Positions 1-8,462 of a stretch of DNA of 64,000 bases are shown piece after piece. Origin of the DNA: Marinomonas shanghaiensis. GTDB lineage: Bacteria > Pseudomonadota > Gammaproteobacteria > Pseudomonadales > Marinomonadaceae. The notes under the pieces were generated by a model. The model was not told the origin of the DNA and made no database searches. It worked only from the letters and a program-made list of their open reading frames with translations. Position numbers and translations under genes: made by a program. Location: positions 1-64,000 of the forward strand of contig NZ_QGOK01000001.1 of the NCBI RefSeq assembly GCF_003259175.1, given 5' to 3'. Every line of letters begins with the position of its first letter. Positions within the stretch are counted from its first letter, which is position 1.

Positions 1-64
1 GACGGCCTAAAGGCCGACCTACATGTGATTGTTTTTTTACACACTGGAAAAATGTCTGAATGAA

Positions 65-97
65 GTCGTAGGTAACGTGTTTACTTACGACTTTTTC
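65..97. terminator. possible terminator of the upstream gene
   Basis: An imperfect inverted repeat (GTCGTAGGTAA at 65 pairs with TTTACTTACGAC ending at 91) is followed by a T-rich run. The first 138 bases hold no gene, and a short GGCCTAAAGGCC palindrome lies at 4-15. The gene this would terminate lies outside the window, so the role is inferred. Confidence 0.35.
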
Positions 98-144
98 TAT
101 TTTATGTCATACGTTAGATCAAGAAAAAGAAAAGGTAGATGATT

Positions 145-555
145 ATGCAAAGACCGCCAATAACCATTTCATCATTAGATGCTGTGAGACTTGAGAAAAT
201 ACTGGATTCATTAAGCTATTCTCAATTCCCCAACAAGGATGATTTGCAAGAGGAGATTAATCGCGCCGACATTGTTGAACCACGAGAGATGCCAGACAAT
301 ATTGTGACAATGAACTCGACGGTAACATTTAAAGTGGCATCATCTGGAAAAGAGTTTTCGAAAACCTTGGTGTATCCAAAAGACGCCAATGGGGCAGAAG
401 ATGTGATATCGGTTTTGGCACCAGCGGGTAGTGCGTTACTTGGTCTTAAAGAAGGTGATCAAATTGATTGGCCAAAGCCCAATGGAGAGGTGCTTTCTGT
501 GGCTATCATTAAAGTAGATTATCAGCCTGAACGTGCGGGTGAGTTCCAGCTTTAG
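145..555 (+). CDS. rnk: Rnk, nucleoside diphosphate kinase regulator
   Basis: This 136-residue protein matches the Rnk family in length and layout: an N-terminal helical segment, the conserved EMPDNIVTMNSTV stretch, then a GreA/GreB-type C-terminal fold with LVYPKD, VLAPAGSALLGLKEGD and the terminal YQPERAGEF. Rnk is known to modulate nucleoside diphosphate kinase and to resemble the RNA-polymerase secondary-channel factors GreA/GreB, but without their long coiled coil. An ATG six bases upstream (139) is possible. The start at 145 is preferred because AAAGG lies 9 bases before it and because it aligns with E. coli Rnk. It stands alone, convergent with the NRPS gene and separated from it by a bidirectional terminator. 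Confidence 0.9.
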   Translation: MQRPPITISSLDAVRLEKILDSLSYSQFPNKDDLQEEINRADIVEPREMPDNIVTMNSTVTFKVASSGKEFSKTLVYPKDANGAEDVISVLAPAGSALLGLKEGDQIDWPKPNGEVLSVAIIKVDYQPERAGEFQL

Positions 556-585
556 TGCATGTTGCTCAACCCTTGCCTTGTGAAT

Positions 586-623
586 AAAAATAACCCCTTG
601 CCGTATCGCTTGGGGTTATTTTT
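586..623. terminator. bidirectional terminator between rnk and the glycine NRPS
   Basis: A perfect 12-base inverted repeat (AAAAATAACCCC / GGGGTTATTTTT) with a loop of about 14 bases has an A-run on the left and a T-run on the right. It can therefore end both the plus-strand rnk transcript and the minus-strand NRPS transcript. Confidence 0.85.
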
Positions 624-637
624 TGTCTTGTTGGTTC

Positions 638-3600
638 CTACTGTTTTTCCAGAGTTTTGTCTATTCCAGTCGATTGTTGAAGACGTTCCGCAATGATAGG
701 GGCGATGGCATTAAGCGGCTCGGAATCAAGCATGTCTTGATGTCGACATGGGATGTGGTGAGTCTCTATGGTGCCTGTTATCCTTGACGTCCAAGTGCTG
801 GCCTGATGTTCGAGTATATTCCCCATTGAGCCGTTTGCACTGTCTTCAGCAACAAAAAACAATAGATCGGCATTTACTGTGCCGGGTTGGAAGCGGCCCG
901 CCAATTCTAAATTGTTTTCGATAATATGTTGAACTCGGTTCATAATATCGGCTTGTTTTTTCTGCATGTCTTGCACCACAGACATGGATGAATCATCGTA
1001 ATCACGCCATAACAATGAGGCTAACTCTTCCTTGTTAATGGGCAGTGTCTCTAATGTGCTGAGATCATAGCCAAGAAAGAGCAGAGCGGCTCTGACAATG
1101 TCCGCTTCGTTGTTGGGTTGCTGGTAATCTAGCTTGTATGGGTAGGTGTCTAACATACATAAAAATGACACGCTGTCATTTTCTGCTTGCAGTTTTTCAG
1201 CGATGGCATGGGCAACCAGTCCGCCAAATGACCAGCCTAATAGACGATAGGGACCTTCAGGCTGTACGCGTTTAATTTGCTGTAAGTACTCTTCTGCCAT
1301 GTCTTTAATTGACGTTGGCAAACGCGCTGCGTGGCGTAATCCCGTTGCTTGTAAGCCATATACAGGGGTTGATTTGGACAGATGGCGCAGCAAACCAGCG
1401 TAGCCCCAAGCTAGCCCTAGCGCAGGGTGGATACAAAATAGCGGTGGCTCTGTGCCGTGCGATTTGATTGGTAGCATACCAATCATCGGATCCCAATCTT
1501 CGTTTTGGTTGAGATACTCGGAAAGGTCCGCAATGGTTGAGGCTTTAAATAAAACCCCTAATGGAACCTCGACTAATAAATTCTTTTGAATGTGATTCAA
1601 TATTTTTGTGGCGGAGATGGAGTCGCCACCAATTTCAAAAAAGTTATCGTGAATGCCAACAAGAGTAAGGCCTAGCGTTTCGGCCCAAAGATGGGTCAGC
1701 ATTTCTTCTAACTGGTTTCTGGGTGGTTCATAACGATTGGATGTTTGCCAAGTGGGTAAGGGAAGCGCCTTGCGGTCTACTTTGCCATTGGGGGTGAGTG
1801 GCATTTCATTTAGCAGCATGAAGTGCGCTGGTACCATGTAATCGGGTAGTAGATTAATGAGTTGACGACGCAGTTCGTTGGTTTCTAAGTGGTTATCCAT
1901 GGGAACCACATAGGCAACCAATTGTTTGTCGCCATTGGGTGTGACTTGAGCGACGACAATGGCTTGTGTTACTTCTCTACAGCCTAATAAAGCCGATTCT
2001 ATGTCGCCAATTTCAATACGGAATCCGCGGATTTTAATTTGATGGTCGTCTCGACCTTGATACTCAACAATACCATCGCTGCGCCAACGAGCTTTATCGC
2101 CAGTTGCGTACAAACGACTGCCTTTCTTGCCAAATGGGTTCGCAGTGAAGCGTTCTTTCGTTAGGTCTGGGCGCTTATAATAGCCTAACGCCAAACCGTC
2201 TCCGGCAATATATAAATCCCCTGTGACACCCACAGGAACAGGTTCCATAGCATGATCCAATATATACAGTTGGGTATTTAAAATGGGTTTGCCGATTGGC
2301 GGATGTCGAAGGTCTGCTTGTTTTGTAAGTGGCATAATGCTCGACCATATGGTGGTTTCTGTTGGACCATATAGATTGATAACAGGATGCCCGAGCTTTG
2401 CCATAGTTTGGGCCAGTTGACCGGGTAATGCTTCGCCTCCAACCAAAGGTCGGATGCCTTTTAGTTCATTGCTATAGATTGGTAAAAGCGCTTGCCAAAG
2501 AGAGGGAGTGGCCTGAAGCAGTGTCACGTTTTCTTTCACCGCGAGCGTGCTTAATGCTTGTGGATCTCGAACGGTCTTTCTATCAGCAATGACAACAGAG
2601 GCACCAACCGTCAATGGCAAAAACAATTCCAGAATAGAGATATCGAATGAAAGGGTGGTAACCGCTAAGAACTTATCTTGTTTTGTCAGATTCAGTTCTT
2701 TTTGCATAGCGTATAAAAAATTTATTAACGCATGGTGCGGAATTTCTACCCCTTTCGGTCGACCTGTCGAGCCAGATGTATAGATAACATAGGCTGGATT
2801 GTGTCCGGAAAGGGTTAGTCCTGTCGGATGCGAAACAGACGGATCTAGTGAAATATCCGTGTGCTGATCGTCGATGAGTATTATTGGCGCGACGACTTTA
2901 GGGAGTTGTGCCATAGCGTCGTGGCAGCTGAGAATGAATTTTGGGTTCGCATCTTCTACGATACTGCGCAGGCGTTCTTCGGGAAAATCGGGGTCGAGTG
3001 GTAAGTAGGCCGCGCCTGCTTTTAATGTGCCAAGTAACGCCACCAGCATGTCGGCATTGCGAGAGAGAGCAATCGCCACTAAGTCGCTGGGTTGAACTTG
3101 CTCTTTTATCAGCTTATTTGCCCAAGCATTAGACAGTGCATCTAATTCGGAATAGTTGAGCGTTTTACCCTTTGAAGCCACTGCAATGGCTGTTGGTGAT
3201 GATTTTACTTGAGCATGAAAGGCCTCAATCACTGACTTTTGTGGGATAGGGTAAGCGGTATCATTCCAAGCATGAAGGATCTTATGGCGCTCTTCTTGGC
3301 TTAACAGCGTTGCTTTACTGATCGGCCCCGCTGGAGTAAGCATCATGGCGTCGATCAGGCGTGCAAATTGTGCTAGATGGTTCTCTAATTCTTGCTCAGT
3401 GTACCGTGTTGGGTTGGCATCAAATTCTATTTTTAAGCCGTTATTATCGTGTCTATCGAATATGAAGACGGTAAGGTCATCGATCAAGGCATTGCTTAAA
3501 TTATGAAGGGAGGTTGAACAATCTCCGAACGCTAACTGATAGTCGAAAGGCTCGATATTAACCCCTAATGAGGCAATTTGTTGTCCTGCTGACATGAGCC

Positions 3601-4651
3601 CAAGTTCGCGCTTGAGATCCTCATATCGATATTGTTGATGTCTAAGGGCTTTAAGAACCACTTTAGAGACTTGTTTGATTAGCTGCTCTAATGTTATTTC
3701 GTTAGACAAGTTGAGACGGATGGGGACAGCGTTTGCCATCATGCCAGGAATACTGCGTTGTGAGCGGTTGGTTCTGGCGGTCACGGGCATGGCAAAGACC
3801 AAATCCTCAGCGCCTGTCATGCGATAAAAATAGGCGGACACCAGCGCGATTAACGTTTGCGGTAAGCTCGCTCCTAGGGATTGCGCTAACAACGCTATTT
3901 GGTTGGTGAGTGACTGGGAAAGGTGCATGTTTTTGCGTAGCAGCTTTTTGCCGTTTTCTGGTAAAACTCTTCTAGAAAGCGAGGCTGTCTCAGGCAAATT
4001 GATGAGGTTTCCCAGCCAATACTGACGGTCTTTTTTGTAACGACTGGAGGATTTATATTCTGCTTCGCTTTGCAAAAGAGTTTCTAACGGAGCAAATGGG
4101 CTTTCCCCAATGTCGTTTTGATTGAGCAACGCGTTGTATATGGCTGCGAGTCTCAAGGTCAGTAAATTACCACCAAAACCATCCAGTGCAACATGATGAC
4201 AACGGTGATACCAATAATAATGTGCTTCACCAATGTGTATTAACGCGCTTAGCCACAGTCTATCATTGGGTGTGTTAAGCGGTTGCAGCATGTCTTTTGT
4301 CATCCAATCTATGGCTGCTTGGTGAGGGTTTTCTGTTGAACGAAGATCAAGGGAAGAAAAATAGCCATCGTTTGCGTTGTCTATTATTTGTATGAGCTGA
4401 TCGTCTTTTTCAATGATACGTGTACGTATGCATTCAGCCTCGATGATCAACTGCCTAATAGCGGCAGAAAAGCACTTTACGTCCATATTGCCTTGTATTT
4501 CGACGTACTCAGCAATGTTAAAAGCGGTATTTTTAGGTGAGAGTTTTTGAGCTATCCATTGTCCGCGTTGGGCGGTTGAGAGAGGAAGTGACACAGTGGG
4601 AGGGAACGTCGTGTTTTTTAGGTCATAGGTACTATCTTGAGTTTTCATCAT
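638..4651 (-). CDS. single-module NRPS, C-A-T-TE, predicted glycine-activating
   Basis: This 1,337-residue protein resembles EntF/DhbF. It has an EntF-type starter condensation domain (HHVALDG near residue 152), an adenylation domain (YTSGSTGRPKGV near 620; FDISILELF; NLYGPTETTIW), a carrier domain (GGDSISATK, phosphopantetheine Ser near 1008) and a thioesterase (GWSFGG, nucleophile near 1140). Aligning by eye to GrsA, the specificity pocket reads D-I-L-Q-L-G-L-I-W, the classic glycine code. The condensation domain looks like one that accepts an aryl group from EntB, so the likely chemistry is DHB-glycine formation and release. It is the last gene of the minus-strand uptake operon. The start at 4651 has AGGAG six bases upstream; an in-frame extension to 4732 lacks a site. 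Having both a starter C domain and a TE in one Gly module is unusual. Confidence 0.9.
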   Translation of the reverse strand: MMKTQDSTYDLKNTTFPPTVSLPLSTAQRGQWIAQKLSPKNTAFNIAEYVEIQGNMDVKCFSAAIRQLIIEAECIRTRIIEKDDQLIQIIDNANDGYFSSLDLRSTENPHQAAIDWMTKDMLQPLNTPNDRLWLSALIHIGEAHYYWYHRCHHVALDGFGGNLLTLRLAAIYNALLNQNDIGESPFAPLETLLQSEAEYKSSSRYKKDRQYWLGNLINLPETASLSRRVLPENGKKLLRKNMHLSQSLTNQIALLAQSLGASLPQTLIALVSAYFYRMTGAEDLVFAMPVTARTNRSQRSIPGMMANAVPIRLNLSNEITLEQLIKQVSKVVLKALRHQQYRYEDLKRELGLMSAGQQIASLGVNIEPFDYQLAFGDCSTSLHNLSNALIDDLTVFIFDRHDNNGLKIEFDANPTRYTEQELENHLAQFARLIDAMMLTPAGPISKATLLSQEERHKILHAWNDTAYPIPQKSVIEAFHAQVKSSPTAIAVASKGKTLNYSELDALSNAWANKLIKEQVQPSDLVAIALSRNADMLVALLGTLKAGAAYLPLDPDFPEERLRSIVEDANPKFILSCHDAMAQLPKVVAPIILIDDQHTDISLDPSVSHPTGLTLSGHNPAYVIYTSGSTGRPKGVEIPHHALINFLYAMQKELNLTKQDKFLAVTTLSFDISILELFLPLTVGASVVIADRKTVRDPQALSTLAVKENVTLLQATPSLWQALLPIYSNELKGIRPLVGGEALPGQLAQTMAKLGHPVINLYGPTETTIWSSIMPLTKQADLRHPPIGKPILNTQLYILDHAMEPVPVGVTGDLYIAGDGLALGYYKRPDLTKERFTANPFGKKGSRLYATGDKARWRSDGIVEYQGRDDHQIKIRGFRIEIGDIESALLGCREVTQAIVVAQVTPNGDKQLVAYVVPMDNHLETNELRRQLINLLPDYMVPAHFMLLNEMPLTPNGKVDRKALPLPTWQTSNRYEPPRNQLEEMLTHLWAETLGLTLVGIHDNFFEIGGDSISATKILNHIQKNLLVEVPLGVLFKASTIADLSEYLNQNEDWDPMIGMLPIKSHGTEPPLFCIHPALGLAWGYAGLLRHLSKSTPVYGLQATGLRHAARLPTSIKDMAEEYLQQIKRVQPEGPYRLLGWSFGGLVAHAIAEKLQAENDSVSFLCMLDTYPYKLDYQQPNNEADIVRAALLFLGYDLSTLETLPINKEELASLLWRDYDDSSMSVVQDMQKKQADIMNRVQHIIENNLELAGRFQPGTVNADLLFFVAEDSANGSMGNILEHQASTWTSRITGTIETHHIPCRHQDMLDSEPLNAIAPIIAERLQQSTGIDKTLEKQ

Positions 4652-4837
4652 CTCTTGCTCCTGCAAAACTATAATCCGTGTAAAGTACGTGACTATTTCG
4701 TACTTATTTTTACATAAAATAACATAAACCACTTTATGATTTTAGTGTATTAATAATAATTTACATATATATGAATTTAATAGGCATAAAAAAAATTTAT
4801 GAGAGGATGGGAGAAAAATATCTTATTGAGCGACTGA
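4652..4837 (-). promoter_or_regulatory. AT-rich leader of the glycine NRPS
   Basis: About 186 AT-rich bases separate the MFS stop from the NRPS start. A TAATAATAATT stretch near 4750-4761 faintly resembles half of a Fur box. No clear terminator is visible, so read-through from the uptake operon or a separate weak promoter are both possible. Confidence 0.3.
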
Positions 4838-6067
4838 CTAAAGTGGTGTTGCATTTTCTGAATGACGTCTGATCTGTATGAACAGCAGCGTACCCGACAG
4901 CGTACCAAAGCCAGCTAAGCCAAGCCAGATCCAGCCATGATCCACCGTGCTGGAAGACAGTAGCCAGCCTGTGCTGATGTTGCCAATAAAAGCATATAGC
5001 CCACCAATACAGGAATACAAACCATAATGACTGCCTAGTTCTTTTGGGGAGCAAAATTTAGGGACATAGGCGCCTAAAAGTGGAAATACCAGCATGGAAC
5101 CGATACTGAAAACGACAGCACATAGAATAAAAGGCAGAGCAGGTAACCAAGGTGTGTTGAGAATAAGCCAAAGATAGCTTGATCCCATAATGCTCATACC
5201 TAAGCCAACACCGCGAGCTGTGCCTAGATGGGCTGCCACAAACCGACTAACGGGCATCTGCATGAGTACGCCCATAATGGAAGATGTCGCGAAGACCCAA
5301 GTAATAATACTGACGTCTTGGGTGACGACACGAATTTCATGGGGGATGGCAATGTAAAGTTGATGAAACAGCAAATGATAAACAGAGCTACATAATACGA
5401 AATGTATAAAGGTTTTGTGAGTCAGCATTTGCCCCCACTGTTTCCAAAAGGCTTGATCAGTATGGGGGCGCGTTTTTTGCGAAGCCAGTGCCGGTAAAAA
5501 GCGCCACTGAATGACGAATAAGAGACTAAATAAGCCCGCTGAGACTAGGCCTATTACGGCAAAGTCGATATAGAGAAGGGTCAAGCCAACCAATGGCCCC
5601 AATAACATTCCCGCCTCTGAGGTGATGCTTTGTAGAGCAAACACTTTGTTTCTGGCGTGCGGATCCGGATACTCTGAGGCCAAGTAGGCTTGACTGCTAG
5701 GGGTGAAAAGAGCACCAGCAAACCCTGAAAGGAAAGCGCCCAGCATTAAAATAGGAATAGTTTGGCCGATACCCAGCAAGGCAAAACCAGCGATACGGAC
5801 AGCACAACCCAAAAGAATAAGACGTTTATAGCCGAGACGATCGCCAAGAGTACCGCCGACCAAAAATAAGCCTTGTTGGCTCAACACGCGAAGACCAATA
5901 ATCACGCCAACGTACCAGCCACTAATGCCGATTTTATGCTCTAAATGATCTGCTAGGTAAGGCAGCAGCATGTAAAAGCCGAGGTTAAAGGTGAAGCCAT
6001 TAATGACCAATACCTGTCCAGCTGGAGAGAGGAGCTGCCAATCTTTTAAAAAGTGTCTAAAAAGCAT
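4838..6067 (-). CDS. MFS transporter, MdtH-like, probable siderophore exporter
   Basis: A 409-residue major facilitator superfamily protein with about 12 hydrophobic segments. The MFS signature after TM2 is present as GGTLGDRLGYKRLILLG. Overall it resembles the MdtH/YceL branch of the drug:H+ antiporter-1 family. It follows the cupredoxin gene by about 18 bases and precedes the glycine NRPS on the same strand, so export of the siderophore or an intermediate is inferred from context. A second exporter, EntS, sits with the other NRPS. The substrate cannot be read from sequence. Confidence 0.8.
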   Translation of the reverse strand: MLFRHFLKDWQLLSPAGQVLVINGFTFNLGFYMLLPYLADHLEHKIGISGWYVGVIIGLRVLSQQGLFLVGGTLGDRLGYKRLILLGCAVRIAGFALLGIGQTIPILMLGAFLSGFAGALFTPSSQAYLASEYPDPHARNKVFALQSITSEAGMLLGPLVGLTLLYIDFAVIGLVSAGLFSLLFVIQWRFLPALASQKTRPHTDQAFWKQWGQMLTHKTFIHFVLCSSVYHLLFHQLYIAIPHEIRVVTQDVSIITWVFATSSIMGVLMQMPVSRFVAAHLGTARGVGLGMSIMGSSYLWLILNTPWLPALPFILCAVVFSIGSMLVFPLLGAYVPKFCSPKELGSHYGLYSCIGGLYAFIGNISTGWLLSSSTVDHGWIWLGLAGFGTLSGTLLFIQIRRHSENATPL

Positions 6068-6085
6068 AATTAGGATGTGGCTTTA

Positions 6086-6532
6086 TTATGGCGTGACGAT
6101 TTGTTCAAGTAACGCGTCCATACGTTCTGGCTTTAATGCCACTTTAGAGCGTAAGCGCGGTGCTTTTTGTTGCAGAGCATCGAGATTGATGGCGTCACCT
6201 ACTTGAATAACACCTACCATGCCCATCATTAAATGTGGTGGACAGTAATAGAGATGCACGCCTTCTTGATTCACTTGGATGGTATAAGTTTGATCTAAAG
6301 CCGATTTCCATTGGCTTTCGCCTTCTGGTACCACATAGGATTGCACATTATGTCCACTATGGCTGGGTACAAAGGTAATACTGTCGCCAAGCTGTGCATG
6401 AATGAAGGCTGGCTCGAACGTCATTCCCTCTGTTCCCGATCCGTAGTTAAGCATTTGAATTTGCCAGTCTTTGGCAAAACTTGCTGAGCTGATGCAGACG
6501 AACCAAACCACTAGCATTCCTTTAAATAACAT
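6086..6532 (-). CDS. pseudoazurin-like type 1 copper protein
   Basis: A 148-residue exported cupredoxin. It begins with a Sec signal peptide (MLFKGMLVVWFVCISSASFA), and the mature part carries the four type 1 copper ligands: His in SGHNVQS, then Cys, His and Met in YYCPPHLMMGM. Spacing and C-terminal extension fit pseudoazurin. Such proteins shuttle electrons in the periplasm, usually to nitrite or N2O reductases, but no denitrification gene is in this window. Its start overlaps the end of the siderophore ATPase gene by 11 bases and the MFS gene follows closely, so it is translationally coupled to iron uptake. A role in reducing or releasing siderophore iron, or in copper protection, is inference. 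Confidence 0.85.
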   Translation of the reverse strand: MLFKGMLVVWFVCISSASFAKDWQIQMLNYGSGTEGMTFEPAFIHAQLGDSITFVPSHSGHNVQSYVVPEGESQWKSALDQTYTIQVNQEGVHLYYCPPHLMMGMVGVIQVGDAINLDALQQKAPRLRSKVALKPERMDALLEQIVTP

Positions 6533-7370
6533 TTCTTAATCCCTGTGCTGCTGTAGTGCGAGACGGCGAACGATGAGTCTGCGAGTTTGTTTTAGGCGGC
6601 AAAAACCCTTGTCGAATGGTTCTAACAAATGGAATGCCATATGCATCTTTGGTGACTTCAGCATTGACATCGTAGACATCTTTCACCAAAGCTGGCGTTA
6701 AAATATCGCTTGGGTGTCCACTTGCAATGACATTGCCGTCTTTTAAAACCAACAAATTGTCCGCGTACTGAGCCGCTAAATTAAGATCATGCAGAACCAT
6801 TAAAGTAACCCAGCCTTGTTGCTTGGTTTCGGTATCCAGATGGTCTAATAAAACATGTTGAAAATGCAGGTCTAATGCACTGACAGGTTCATCAAGCATG
6901 AGAATTTTGGGGTTTCTCATCAGTGCTTGGGCAAATAATATCATCTGACATTGCCCGCCACTTAATCTATTTACTGGGCGATTAGCAAGGTGCAATAAAC
7001 CAATTTTTTCTAGAGCGGTTAACGCTTGTTTTATCAACGCATCGTCTAGACGCAAGCTCAATGCATCGAGCTTTCCCAGTAGCACGACTTCAAGCACACT
7101 AAGTTCAATATCCAACTTAATGTCTTGGGGCATGTAACCGAATTGTTCTCGCCATTGGGAAAGGTGTTTGCGTTTCAATGTGGCGTTGTTAAAAGAAATA
7201 TCACCTGACTCAGGTAAAATATCACCAAATAGGGTTTTTAACAGCGTACTTTTCCCCGTGCCATTTGGCCCTATGATGACATTCACTTTACCGGGCTCTA
7301 GGGAAAAAGACATATCCCTCGCAAGAATCAGATTATCTAATGAAACGTTCAAATTCTTAACTTGCAGCAT
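6522..7370 (-). CDS. siderophore ABC transporter ATP-binding protein, FecE/FhuC type
   Basis: A 282-residue ABC ATPase of the iron-chelate importer class. Walker A is GPNGTGKST, the signature is LSGGQ followed by CQMILFAQAL, Walker B is ILMLDEP and the switch His lies in MVLHDLN. It would power the FecCD permease encoded immediately upstream. The ATG at 7370 lies two bases after the permease stop. A longer reading to 7400 uses no ATG near a good site and runs into the permease gene, so the shorter form is chosen. The signature lacks the usual QR after LSGGQ, having CQ, a mild oddity. Confidence 0.88.
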   Translation of the reverse strand: MLQVKNLNVSLDNLILARDMSFSLEPGKVNVIIGPNGTGKSTLLKTLFGDILPESGDISFNNATLKRKHLSQWREQFGYMPQDIKLDIELSVLEVVLLGKLDALSLRLDDALIKQALTALEKIGLLHLANRPVNRLSGGQCQMILFAQALMRNPKILMLDEPVSALDLHFQHVLLDHLDTETKQQGWVTLMVLHDLNLAAQYADNLLVLKDGNVIASGHPSDILTPALVKDVYDVNAEVTKDAYGIPFVRTIRQGFLPPKTNSQTHRSPSRTTAAQGLRNVI

Positions 7371-7372
7371 AA

Positions 7373-8425
7373 TTAGCGTCTCTTTCCTAGAATGAGCCAA
7401 AAGAAAAAAGGCACACCGATAATAGCCGTAACAATGCCGATCGGAAAAAGGGCACCAGGGACAATAACTTTTGATAATACTGAGGCGCTAGACAGAAGAA
7501 AAGCCCCAATTAAAAAGGACAGCGGCAAAAAGAAACGCTGGTCTTCACCGACTAAAATCTTAGCAATATTGGGGGCTACTATGCCGATAAAACCAATGAT
7601 GCCAACAAAGCTGGTGACGGTTGCCGTCATGATGGCGACAATAAAAAGTGTTTTTAAACGCAATTGGCTTACGTTGACACCTAAGCTTTTTGCTCTTTCT
7701 TCACCCAAGCGCAAAGCGGTTAACTTCCAAGCGTCTTGAATTAAGGCAAATAAACACACAGATATGACACACGCCACAATGGTTAGGTTGGTCCAAGACG
7801 CTTTGGATAGACTGCCAAACAGCCAGAATAAGATTTGCTGACTCAGCTCTGGGGACGACACAAACTGAACTAATGACAATAAAGACTGGAACAGGAAGAG
7901 CAGGGCGATACCTGCGAGAATGAGTTGACCTGAGCTAATGTGTCTCATGGTGGCCAGTGCAAACAAAAATGCTGCTGCGAGCATACAGCAAATAAAGGCT
8001 CCTAATGGAACCGCAATGTTAGCGCTTAGACCTAATGAACCAACATACAGGGTGAGTGCTGCACCGAATCCTGCTGCCGCAGCCATACCTAAAGTGTAGG
8101 GGCTAGCCATTGGATTGTTTAGTAAGGTCTGCATTTCAGCGCCGCCCACCCCAAGAGAACCACCAACTATCACGGCCATAATCGCAATGGGAAGACGCAA
8201 ATTGGTGACAATCACTTTGGTGGTCGAGTCTACTTCAATGGGGAAGCCCACTAAATGAAGCAGTGCATTCGCGACTTCCTTTATGTTGAGTAAGGAGGGT
8301 CCTGTGGCGATATCCAGCACAAAGGAAGCGATTAACACAATAAACAAAATGCCAATAACAGACCAGCGACGCTTTTCACTGCGTCGCTGATTTGATATCG
8401 CATCAGAAAGGAGGTCTGACTGCAT
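7373..8425 (-). CDS. siderophore ABC transporter permease, FecCD family
   Basis: A FecCD-type inner-membrane permease of about 350 residues with many transmembrane segments. Family landmarks are VGGSLGVGGAEMQTLLNNPMA, the LGVN segment, and the cytoplasmic G-F-I-G-I-V-A-P-N-I-A coupling region. Only one permease gene is present, so the channel is presumably a homodimer, unlike the FepD/FepG heterodimer elsewhere in the window. The start is uncertain. The ATG at 8425 (AGAGAA upstream) is used here, but a TTG at 8455, closer to the GGAG near 8466, would add ten residues. It sits between the binding-protein and ATPase genes. Confidence 0.85.
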   Translation of the reverse strand: MQSDLLSDAISNQRRSEKRRWSVIGILFIVLIASFVLDIATGPSLLNIKEVANALLHLVGFPIEVDSTTKVIVTNLRLPIAIMAVIVGGSLGVGGAEMQTLLNNPMASPYTLGMAAAAGFGAALTLYVGSLGLSANIAVPLGAFICCMLAAAFLFALATMRHISSGQLILAGIALLFLFQSLLSLVQFVSSPELSQQILFWLFGSLSKASWTNLTIVACVISVCLFALIQDAWKLTALRLGEERAKSLGVNVSQLRLKTLFIVAIMTATVTSFVGIIGFIGIVAPNIAKILVGEDQRFFLPLSFLIGAFLLSSASVLSKVIVPGALFPIGIVTAIIGVPFFFWLILGKRR

Positions 8426-8462
8426 AAATTCTCTATCTACTGGAACGTATTCCAATACGATA

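Noticed and set aside
2941..3132. Short plus-strand frames inside the NRPS and other large genes
   Set aside because: They lie antisense to strongly supported coding sequence and have no domain resemblance or ribosome sites.
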